From: Candidatus Methylomirabilis sp.
Lineage (GTDB): Bacteria > DYJV01
NCBI GenBank assembly: GCA_020722945.1
Contig: DYJV01000037.1
Location: 1 to 23,251 of the forward strand
Direction: 5' to 3'
DNA length: 23,251 bases
Of the stretch, positions 14,394-21,289 are shown piece after piece. Every line of letters begins with the position of its first letter. The stretch's first letter is position 1. The position numbers and the translations under genes are program-made. The notes under the pieces are model-generated. The model was not told the origin of the DNA. It worked only from the letters and a program-made list of their open reading frames with translations, and did not search any database.

Positions 14394-16070
14394 TTAATAC
14401 TGACTCCCCCTTATCAATTTTTGGATGATCTCTTTGGGAAGTGGAGATGCTGTTGGATATATAAAGTCTTGTAATTTATTGCCACTAATGTCTGTTATCT
14501 TCTCAATAGGGAAATCTATCTTTAAATTATCCTTTTCTGGTTCAAAAATGTTTTCAATTGAACCATTATCTGCAATCATCCCAAAACCGAGACCGAGAGT
14601 TTTAAGATTGTTGTGGCAAGAGTAACATCCCCTACCATATTTTGATGTGGTATGAGGAACATAAGGATTCCAGTTGAATATCTTCTTATCATTATCAATT
14701 TTAATATTAAAATTTTCATCAACCCAAGAAAGATAAAACTGATAATCGGGTCTCACAGGGGAGATCTTCCCTCGTGTATTAATTCCAAGTATCGGTTCTT
14801 CCCAACGCCTGAAAAGCCAACCAATATACCAAACACCCTTGGCTAACTTGTTGTCAATATAGTCTGTAGATTCTGGTGGCAACATATTCCCACTAAAATT
14901 CTCTTTATTAGAATCAAGTTTATAAAGCTCACCATAATTTCCAAGACTATTATGCAAAATGTGCTGAGTATCAGGGATATTAATATCTTTTAGATTCATC
15001 CATTTAAAATAACCTTCATAATCCTCCCTTATCACATTAAGACCGTAATCTTGTGCACCCCAAATAGAGTGACAAGAGTAACATTCAACGGTTTTATGCT
15101 TTTTATGAGATATCCTCTTTTCATTATATTTGGGTGATTTTAATCTTTTGCCACTCACTTTTGTAATAATTTCTTTGCCAGAAGCGTGACATGAAAAACA
15201 CTCTATTTTCTCAACCTGATATTTAAAACTTATATTTCTACCATCTCCCATTATCTGCTTTATGTTGTGGCAATCTATACAATCCATCCCCTTCTCAAAA
15301 TGAATATCCATCTGTAATCTATGCTGGTCAATACCATATATTTTAGGTGGAGTGCCACCTTTGTAGATAGGGGAGCGATAACTATTTGAGTAATCGTGTT
15401 CAAAGTAACCAACATAATCAACCCCTACCCTATTAAAATTATGGCAGTGGAGACATTGAACAACAGGAATTTTCTTTGTAAATTGGTGAAGATGCTCTCC
15501 ACTATTTTTGTAAAGTATATGACAAGCCGAACATCCAGAACTTCTCAAATCACCCTCTCTTTTACTACCACTGCTGTTAAGGTGGCATCTAAGACACACC
15601 TTTCTTAAAAAATCATCAACTGTGCTGTTATCAGGGATCTTTTCAGTATATTCGGTCTTGATAGTTGAAAATAGAGCATCAGGGGAAGATTGCTCACCCC
15701 ATAAATATCTTGTTGTATTAATTATGCCATTTGCAGTGCTCATAAGAGAATTTCTTACTCTTTTTATATCATCAGAGTGACATTTGCCACATTTCTCCTC
15801 TTGATGCTCTGTAGCAGATGGATTTTTGATAATACCTTTATGTGCAGAATCTTTAATATCGCTTTTTGAATTACCATTATGACATAGCGTGCATTCAAAA
15901 TTATGAAATTGATCAAGGACAGAGATATCTTTGTGGCAATTAAGGCAATTTGAACTGAATTTGTGATTCAAATTATTTTTTTTTAATTCAAGGTCAAAAA
16001 ACTGTATATCTCGAGAGTGTATAATAAGTGGAATAAACAAAATAAAGATTATTACTGAAAAAATATTCAT
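14394..16070 (-). CDS. Exported decaheme c-type cytochrome
   Basis: 558 residues with an N-terminal signal peptide (about 1-18) and ten CxxCH heme-attachment motifs, starting at Cys42, 60, 94, 159, 180, 206, 264, 291, 330 and 482. The ninth and tenth hemes are separated by some 150 residues free of heme motifs and rich in Trp and Tyr. All ten have the standard two-residue spacing; no CxxCK is seen. It is therefore a periplasmic or outer-surface electron carrier or redox enzyme. It is not an eight-heme hydroxylamine oxidoreductase by heme count, and I assign no catalytic activity. It is divergent from hcp across 100 bases with an FNR-type palindrome, which hints at a role under anaerobic or nitrogen-oxide conditions. 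Confidence 0.9.
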   Translation of the reverse strand: MNIFSVIIFILFIPLIIHSRDIQFFDLELKKNNLNHKFSSNCLNCHKDISVLDQFHNFECTLCHNGNSKSDIKDSAHKGIIKNPSATEHQEEKCGKCHSDDIKRVRNSLMSTANGIINTTRYLWGEQSSPDALFSTIKTEYTEKIPDNSTVDDFLRKVCLRCHLNSSGSKREGDLRSSGCSACHILYKNSGEHLHQFTKKIPVVQCLHCHNFNRVGVDYVGYFEHDYSNSYRSPIYKGGTPPKIYGIDQHRLQMDIHFEKGMDCIDCHNIKQIMGDGRNISFKYQVEKIECFSCHASGKEIITKVSGKRLKSPKYNEKRISHKKHKTVECYSCHSIWGAQDYGLNVIREDYEGYFKWMNLKDINIPDTQHILHNSLGNYGELYKLDSNKENFSGNMLPPESTDYIDNKLAKGVWYIGWLFRRWEEPILGINTRGKISPVRPDYQFYLSWVDENFNIKIDNDKKIFNWNPYVPHTTSKYGRGCYSCHNNLKTLGLGFGMIADNGSIENIFEPEKDNLKIDFPIEKITDISGNKLQDFIYPTASPLPKEIIQKLIRGSQY

Positions 16071-16090
16071 ACTGAAAAATAAATTTATTT

Positions 16091-16104
16091 TTGATTTAAG
16101 TCAA
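16091..16104. promoter_or_regulatory. CRP/FNR-superfamily (FNR- or HcpR-like) operator
   Basis: TTGATTTAAGTCAA is a near-perfect palindrome of the FNR type (TTGAT-N4-ATCAA) and also fits the TTGAC-N4-GTCAA type described for HcpR in anaerobes. It sits between the divergent cytochrome and hcp genes. Its centre (16097.5) would be about 40 bases upstream of an hcp start site inferred from a TATATA at 16125-16130. That is the class II activation position, which suggests activation of hcp. Confidence 0.65.
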
Positions 16105-16122
16105 TTATTTTTATGAAAAAAA

Positions 16123-16130
16123 ATTATATA
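16123..16130. promoter_or_regulatory. Overlapping divergent -10 elements for hcp and the cytochrome
   Basis: On the plus strand TATATA (16125-16130) could be the hcp -10. On the minus strand the same stretch reads TATAAT (16128-16123), a perfect -10 for the cytochrome gene. Neither has a good -35, consistent with activator dependence of the hcp promoter. Inferred from sequence only. Confidence 0.4.
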
Positions 16131-16170
16131 CGCTTACTATGATAAAAAATAAAAAATAAGGAGGCACAAA

Positions 16171-17796
16171 ATGTTTTGTTTTCAATGTGAGCAGACAGCA
16201 AAAGGGGAAGGTTGTCAAAAGATAGGAGTTTGTGGCAAAAAACCTGAAACAGCAGCTTTACAGGATCTTCTTGTTTACAACCTCAAAGGGCTTTCAGCAG
16301 TTGCAGTTGAAGGGAGAAAACTTGGAATAAATGAAAAAGATATAAATGTATTTATATGCGAGGCTCTCTTCTCAACACTTACAAATGTTGATTTTGACCC
16401 TGATAGATTTGTGGATTTGATTAAGAAAAGTCAACTTTTAAAAGAGGCACTCATAGGAAAGGTTTCAGCTAAAGGTGGCAAAATTCCCACTCAAGAAGCT
16501 GTATCATTCAAACCTGCTACAACCAAAGATGCTATGATAACTCAAGGTGAGCAACATGGTGTAAAATCTGATAGCAGTGAATCAGTCGATATACTTTCTC
16601 TGAGAGAAACTCTTACCTACGGATTGAAAGGGGTATGTGCATATGCAGACCACGCACATATACTTGGGAAAGATGATGACAGAATCTACTCTTTTGTAGA
16701 GGAAGCACTTGCAAAAACACTCGATAAAAATTTATCTATTGAAGATTATCTATCACTTGTTTTGAAATGTGGTGAAATAAACCTTATAACAATGGAGAAG
16801 CTTGATGATGCAAATACATCAGCTTACGGTCATCCAGTCCCAACAAAAGTTCCTCTTGGGCATAAAAAGGGTAAAGCAATTCTCGTATCTGGGCACGATT
16901 TAAAAGATCTTGACCTAATACTTAAACAGACTGAAGGTAAAGGGATATACGTTTATACTCATGGTGAAATGCTGCCTTGCCACGGCTATCCTGAGCTAAA
17001 AAAATATAAACATTTCTACGGTCACTACGGCACAGCATGGCAAAACCAGAAAAAAGAGTTTGCAGAGTTTCCCGGTGCAATAATTATGACCACAAACTGT
17101 ATCCAAGAACCTCAAGATAGTTACAAAGAAAACATATTTACAACAGGACTTGTAGGTTGGCCTGGGACCAAACATATTGCAGACAAAAATTTTACACCTG
17201 CAATAGAGAAAGCTCTTGCACTACCCGGATTTAGTGAAGATTTAGAAGGAAAATCAGTAATGACAGGATTTGCAAGAAATGCAGTTATGAGTGTTGCAGG
17301 GAGTGTTATAGATGCTGTAAAAAATAAACAGATAAGACACTTCTTTTTAGTAGGTGGATGCGACGGAGCAAAAGCTTCAAGGAATTACTATACTGAGTTG
17401 GTTGAAAAAATTCCTCAAGATTGTATAATTCTTACACTTGGATGTGGGAAATTCAAATTCTTTGATAAAGATCTCGGAAACATTGGCGGGATTCCAAGAT
17501 TACTCGATATAGGACAGTGTAACGATGCTTACTCCGCTATCCAGATAGCAGTGGCACTATCAAAAGCTTTCAACTGCGGAGTTAATGATTTACCTCTATC
17601 ACTAATTTTATCTTGGTATGAGCAGAAAGCAGTAGCAATTCTACTAACACTGCTCTATCTCGGAATTAAAGATATGAGAATAGGACCAAGCTTGCCTGCA
17701 TTTGTATCAAGTAATGTGCTAAATGTTTTGGTAGAAAAATTTGGGCTAAAACCAATTGGAACCGCAGAAGAGGATCTCAAGAGTATTTTAGGATAA
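16171..17796 (+). CDS. hcp: Hybrid cluster protein (Hcp, hydroxylamine reductase), class I
   Basis: 541 residues. The N-terminal cluster cysteines are Cys3, 6, 15 and 21, the C-x2-C-x8-C-x5-C spacing of the strict-anaerobe class. The hybrid-cluster ligands are all present: His242 (GHDL), Glu266 (HGEML), Cys310 (TTNC), Cys397 (GGCDGA), Cys425 (LGCGKFKF), Cys450 (GQCNDA) and Glu484 with Lys486 (SWYEQK). The protein was first described as a hydroxylamine reductase and is now linked to nitric oxide reduction and nitrosative stress. AAGGAGG lies 6 bases before the ATG. It has its own promoter with an FNR-type site and a strong terminator, so it is a single-gene transcript. No hcr reductase gene is adjacent, as usual for class I. 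Confidence 0.97.
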   Translation: MFCFQCEQTAKGEGCQKIGVCGKKPETAALQDLLVYNLKGLSAVAVEGRKLGINEKDINVFICEALFSTLTNVDFDPDRFVDLIKKSQLLKEALIGKVSAKGGKIPTQEAVSFKPATTKDAMITQGEQHGVKSDSSESVDILSLRETLTYGLKGVCAYADHAHILGKDDDRIYSFVEEALAKTLDKNLSIEDYLSLVLKCGEINLITMEKLDDANTSAYGHPVPTKVPLGHKKGKAILVSGHDLKDLDLILKQTEGKGIYVYTHGEMLPCHGYPELKKYKHFYGHYGTAWQNQKKEFAEFPGAIIMTTNCIQEPQDSYKENIFTTGLVGWPGTKHIADKNFTPAIEKALALPGFSEDLEGKSVMTGFARNAVMSVAGSVIDAVKNKQIRHFFLVGGCDGAKASRNYYTELVEKIPQDCIILTLGCGKFKFFDKDLGNIGGIPRLLDIGQCNDAYSAIQIAVALSKAFNCGVNDLPLSLILSWYEQKAVAILLTLLYLGIKDMRIGPSLPAFVSSNVLNVLVEKFGLKPIGTAEEDLKSILG

Positions 17797-17821
17797 AAAA
17801 AGGGGGATTATCCCCCTTTTT
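17797..17821. terminator. Strong bidirectional intrinsic terminator after hcp
   Basis: A perfect stem of five A, five G and an A, with loop TTA, closed by the complementary T, five C and five T. It begins on the base after the hcp stop. The A-run on one side and T-run on the other let it work on both strands, so it could also stop read-through from apt. Confidence 0.92.
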
Positions 17822-17867
17822 AAATTATATTATACAATTTTAAAATTAACTCTTTCCATACAAAGTT

Positions 17868-17893
17868 AAAAAGCAACCTAAATTAAGTAGGTT
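17868..17893 (-). terminator. Probable intrinsic terminator of the proS-to-apt operon
   Basis: On the minus strand, AACCTA (17893-17888) and TAGGTT (17880-17875) form a stem around a 7-base loop, followed directly by GC and a run of five T. It lies about 65 bases after the apt stop. Confidence 0.5.
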
Positions 17894-17957
17894 AGGACCC
17901 TATTATTTTAAATTTCAATGTCGTATTTATATTACTCTTTAAATTTTGAATATATTT

Positions 17958-18473
17958 TTAAAATTTGAGTAGAGAAAAGACATTATAACCATCTAATTTC
18001 TCTCTCCCTTTTAAAAAGTTCAACTCGCAGAGAAAACAGCATTCAACAAGATCTCCATTAAGTTTCTCTACAAGATTCACAACAGCTTTAACTGTCCCAC
18101 CAGTAGCAAGCAGATCATCCACAATTAAGACCCTCTCATTAGGCTTGATTGCATCAATATGCACTTCTAAAATATCATTTCCATACTCAAGCTCATAAGA
18201 TGTCTGGATAGTTTTGTGTGGAAGTTTCCCTTTTTTACGAACAAGGACAACACCTTTGCATAATTTGTATGCAAGTGCAGCTCCAATTACAAAACCTCTT
18301 GCTTCTATACCTACTATCTTGTCAATTTTTTGATTGATATATCTGTAAGATAACATATCAACTGCTTTTTGGAAACACTCCCCATCTTCAAGAAGTGTAG
18401 TAATATCTTTAAAAACTATCCCTTGCTTAGGGAAATTTTCTATATTACGGATTTTATCTTTTAAGGTTTCCAT
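17958..18473 (-). CDS. apt: Adenine phosphoribosyltransferase
   Basis: 171 residues, the usual length. It salvages adenine with PRPP to give AMP. The PRPP-binding motif [13 protein letters not shown] (115-127) is intact, and the N-terminal [16 protein letters not shown] (13-28) and [14 protein letters not shown] (55-68) are classic for Apt. It starts 3 bases after the stop of the sigma-factor gene and is the last gene of the operon. Confidence 0.97.
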   Translation of the reverse strand: METLKDKIRNIENFPKQGIVFKDITTLLEDGECFQKAVDMLSYRYINQKIDKIVGIEARGFVIGAALAYKLCKGVVLVRKKGKLPHKTIQTSYELEYGNDILEVHIDAIKPNERVLIVDDLLATGGTVKAVVNLVEKLNGDLVECCFLCELNFLKGREKLDGYNVFSLLKF

Positions 18474-18476
18474 AAA

Positions 18477-19331
18477 TTATCCTCCAAAATAATCTACTTT
18501 ATGCTTTTTAATATAAAACTTTAATTTATTTATTGCTTTTACCTCTATCTGCCTGATCCTCTCCTTTGTAAGTTTGAGGATAACTCCAACCTCTTCAAGT
18601 GTCATCGGGTATGAATCTATCAAACCAAACCTTAAAACAATAACTTCTCTCTCCTTTTCATCAAGCAAGGTCATTAGATTTAAAACCTTTTCAACTAACT
18701 CTTTTTTCTGACAAATATCGCAAGGAGTTTTGTCATTTTCTGAAAGGAGAACATCTTCAAATGAGTAGTTACTATTGTCTGAAAGGGTATTGTTGTATGA
18801 GAGGGTATCTTGTGAGATTATCATCAATTCTTCTATTTTGGCTATATCTACACCTATCTCGTCAGCAGCAGAGTTTCTCATAATAACATCATTTTTACTG
18901 CTCTTTAAGGTTTTGGTGAATGTTTTAAGAAGATCAACCATATGAACAGGAATTCGTATTATTTTAAGGTTATCGATAATATATCGTTTGATGTATTGTT
19001 TTACCCACCATGCAGCATAAGTAGCAAATCTAACACCCCTGTTAGGATCAAATTTGGTAAGAGCTTTCATAAGTCCGATATTACCTTCAGAGATAAGATC
19101 AAGCAGAGGTAACCCATAACCTCTGAATTTTTTGGCTAAATTGATGACTAAGCGTAAATGGGTCTTTAGTATCCTCTCTTTTGCTTTCTCATCACCAGAA
19201 AAATACTTTTCTATCAGTTCTTTCTCTTCTTCAAGAGATAGGATCTCCTCTTTCTGTATATCTTTGAAATACTTCCCAAGAAGCTCTTCACTGCTACTAT
19301 TATCTAAATTTTTAGAGAGTTCTTTATCCAT
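18477..19331 (-). CDS. rpoS: RpoS-like sigma-70-family factor (group 2)
   Basis: About 284 residues. Region 1.2 is at about 15-50 (EELLGKYFKDI...LSLEEE). Region 2 runs about 58-130, with LVINLAKKF, LLDLISEGNIGLMKA and RFATYAAWWVKQYIKR. Region 3 is at about 140-200 and region 4 at about 225-280 (LLDEKEREVIVLRFGL and TLEEVGVILKLTKERIRQIE). There is no long region 1.1, so it is not the housekeeping RpoD. RpoS is chosen over RpoH because pcm and an nlpD-like gene lie immediately upstream, the conserved rpoS neighbourhood of proteobacteria. I place the start at the ATG at 19331. A TTG two codons earlier (19337) is possible; neither has a strong ribosome-binding site. The gene overlaps the nlpD-like gene. 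Confidence 0.82.
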   Translation of the reverse strand: MDKELSKNLDNSSSEELLGKYFKDIQKEEILSLEEEKELIEKYFSGDEKAKERILKTHLRLVINLAKKFRGYGLPLLDLISEGNIGLMKALTKFDPNRGVRFATYAAWWVKQYIKRYIIDNLKIIRIPVHMVDLLKTFTKTLKSSKNDVIMRNSAADEIGVDIAKIEELMIISQDTLSYNNTLSDNSNYSFEDVLLSENDKTPCDICQKKELVEKVLNLMTLLDEKEREVIVLRFGLIDSYPMTLEEVGVILKLTKERIRQIEVKAINKLKFYIKKHKVDYFGG

Positions 19332-19869
19332 TTCCAAATAATTCTGGATGTTCCTTCCGCAAATTTATACACTTATAATTCTTCCTTATTTCAAAATAAA
19401 CTGAATACTTCTCTAATGGAAGCCCCAAACTATCACCTTTTTTTACATACGATCCCTTTTTTACAGTAATCTTACCCATCTGAGCATAAGTTGTTTTGTA
19501 GCCACTCGGATGCTGAATTATAAGTATCTTGCCCAAAGGTTTAAGATAATCTACAAATATCACTTTACCATCAAAAGCAGCTCTGACTATCTCTGAAGAT
19601 TTAGAGGGCTTTATATACACCCCTTTGTAACATTTATCAGAAAACATCTTCCCATTGATAGGCATCATAAATTTGATATCATCAAGTGCAACTTCTATAT
19701 TCTTATGTGTGGGGGAAGTATTGGGGAATTTAGTTCGCTCTGGATAACTTATATTAGAATTTTTTACAATATTAAATTTATCTTTACTAAAATTTTCTCC
19801 ACTCAAAGGTAGAGAGAGAAGAATCAAGATTAAAGAACTTCTAAATAGATAGAATATAGTGTATTTCAT
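19324..19869 (-). CDS. NlpD-like LytM/M23-domain protein lacking zinc ligands
   Basis: 181 residues with a signal peptide (about 1-24, no lipobox cysteine) and a C-terminal LytM (M23) domain at about 65-162 (AAFDGKVIFVDYLKPLGKILIIQH and VKKGSYVKKGD stretches). The metal-site residues expected in M23 peptidases are replaced: YKGVY instead of H-x-G-x-D (81-85), YAQM instead of YAHL (Gln130), and VYFE instead of LHFE (Tyr158). It should therefore be inactive as a peptidase, like E. coli NlpD and EnvC, which activate amidases. There is no LysM domain, unlike E. coli NlpD. GGAGG lies 6 bases before the ATG. It sits between pcm and rpoS, the usual nlpD position. Confidence 0.75.
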   Translation of the reverse strand: MKYTIFYLFRSSLILILLSLPLSGENFSKDKFNIVKNSNISYPERTKFPNTSPTHKNIEVALDDIKFMMPINGKMFSDKCYKGVYIKPSKSSEIVRAAFDGKVIFVDYLKPLGKILIIQHPSGYKTTYAQMGKITVKKGSYVKKGDSLGLPLEKYSVYFEIRKNYKCINLRKEHPELFGNG

Positions 19870-19935
19870 AACATTCCTCCAAGTTTCTTCTTTAATTCTG
19901 AATCAACAGCAAAATATTTGCCACAATTTAGAGGA

Positions 19936-20571
19936 TTAGACAGATAAAACAAAATTACATGGAGAAATCATCTTTTTTAATACCTTACCATCTCTCTTTA
20001 CAACTTTACACAAGTTTTGAGAGGCATCAGAATTAATAAAAGGATATATCATAATACCATCGTTTACAAGCTGATCATAAAGCTTTTCAGGATGTTCAAA
20101 GAGTGCTGCAGTATAAATAATCCTGTCAAATCTCCCCATACTATCCCACCCCAAAACCCCGTCATTTACCTTATAAAAAATATTTGAAATATCAAGTCTT
20201 TGGTGAGCCTGCTGTGCATTTTGAGAGAAAATCTCAATAATTTCAACAGTATAAACACTCTTTGAGAGAAAAGCAAGTATTGCTGTCTGAAATCCACTTC
20301 CAGTGCCTATTTCAAGGACTTTATGGTGAGATTCTATCTCAAGCTCCTGCGTCATAAAAGCAACGGTAAAAGGCTGAGATATAGTCTGTCCATACCCTAT
20401 CGGCAATGCAACATTTTTGTAGGAATCAAATATAAGAACATCAGGGACAAATATATGTCTTGGAATATTTCTAAAAGCCTCTAAAACATTCATGTCATAA
20501 ATACCTTTACTCTTAAGCTCTTCTACTAATTTAACTCTCGCTTCAGCAAATGCTTTTAGCCTAACCTTCAC
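19936..20571 (-). CDS. pcm: Protein-L-isoaspartate O-methyltransferase
   Basis: 211 residues, the normal length. It repairs isoaspartyl residues in aged proteins using SAM. The fold and family are clear: VLEAFRNIPRHIFVPD near the start, PIGYGQTISQPFTVAFMTQEL, the SAM-binding motif VLEIGTGSGFQTAIL and YTVEII, then DRIIYTAALFEHPEKL. It overlaps rlmB by 11 bases and is followed, after 66 bases, by the nlpD-like gene, the order seen around rpoS in many proteobacteria. Confidence 0.95.
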   Translation of the reverse strand: MKVRLKAFAEARVKLVEELKSKGIYDMNVLEAFRNIPRHIFVPDVLIFDSYKNVALPIGYGQTISQPFTVAFMTQELEIESHHKVLEIGTGSGFQTAILAFLSKSVYTVEIIEIFSQNAQQAHQRLDISNIFYKVNDGVLGWDSMGRFDRIIYTAALFEHPEKLYDQLVNDGIMIYPFINSDASQNLCKVVKRDGKVLKKMISPCNFVLSV

Positions 20572-21289
20572 GGGTCATCCTTCTTACAATATCGTAAATA
20601 AATATTGCTGCTGAATTTGATGCGTTTAGTGAAGCTATCTTTGAGCCCTTGCCATCAAGCCTTAAAACAAAATCACTATTTTCATTGATCAGATTCCTTA
20701 CACCCTTCTCCTCATTCCCTATTATCAGAGCTATTTTATCAGTAATATCAACATCTGCTAAATTTTGAGAACCTTGTGGCGAAGTTGAGTATATAAAAAA
20801 ATTATTTTTTTTGAGTATTTTGATGACATTAAGGAGGTTTATCTCTTTTATCAAAGGGACCTTGAATATTGCACCTGAAGAAGTTTTGGCACTTGTGTCA
20901 GTAATTTGAACACTTCTATTTTTTGTAATCACAACAGCATCAACACCAAAGAACGCTGCACTTCTCACAATACTGCCAAAATTTTGCTGATCCTGAATCG
21001 AATCAAGGACTAATATGAATACCTTATCGAGGTTTAGAAACTCATCAATAAAGTGGTAAGTAAACTCTGATAAAACAGCCGCTACACCTTGATGGTTCTG
21101 CTCTGGGAATTTTTTGTCAAATAACTTCTTTTCTAAAAACTCAATTTTAGCTTTTGCAGATTTACCTCTCTGTAAAACTATTTTTATCTTTTCGTCTCGT
21201 CTGCCCTCTTGAATAAATAACTTCTCAACATTTACAGAATCTGAATCAAGAGCCTCTAAAACAGTATTGATACCATAAATTGTTTTTAT
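20561..21289 (-). CDS. rlmB: 23S rRNA (guanosine-2'-O)-methyltransferase RlmB (TrmH/SpoU family), non-canonical ATA start
   Basis: About 242 residues, matching the E. coli RlmB length. The C-terminal SPOUT domain carries the family motifs: LVLDSIQDQQNFGSIVRSAA, then LIIGNEEKGVR and SLNASNSAA. The N-terminal substrate-binding domain reads KTIYGINTVLEAL and, later, NHQGVAAVLSEF, so it is intact in frame well upstream of the internal GTG at 20968. Extending upstream in frame, no ATG, GTG or TTG occurs before a TGA. The best start is ATA at 21289-21287: it overlaps the proS stop as TAATA, has AGGA 8 bases upstream, and puts the protein start exactly where the family begins. ATT at 21295 is an alternative. 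A sequence error of ATG to ATA cannot be excluded. Confidence 0.85.
   Translation of the reverse strand: MKTIYGINTVLEALDSDSVNVEKLFIQEGRRDEKIKIVLQRGKSAKAKIEFLEKKLFDKKFPEQNHQGVAAVLSEFTYHFIDEFLNLDKVFILVLDSIQDQQNFGSIVRSAAFFGVDAVVITKNRSVQITDTSAKTSSGAIFKVPLIKEINLLNVIKILKKNNFFIYSTSPQGSQNLADVDITDKIALIIGNEEKGVRNLINENSDFVLRLDGKGSKIASLNASNSAAIFIYDIVRRMTREG

Noticed and set aside
14394-16070. Octaheme hydroxylamine oxidoreductase or NrfA assignment for the cytochrome
   Set aside because: Ten standard CxxCH motifs, no CxxCK, and no recognisable HAO or NrfA motifs; proximity to hcp alone is not enough.
20561-20968. A 135-residue methyltransferase starting at GTG 20968
   Set aside because: The frame continues upstream with clear RlmB N-terminal sequence, so this is an internal codon, not the gene start.
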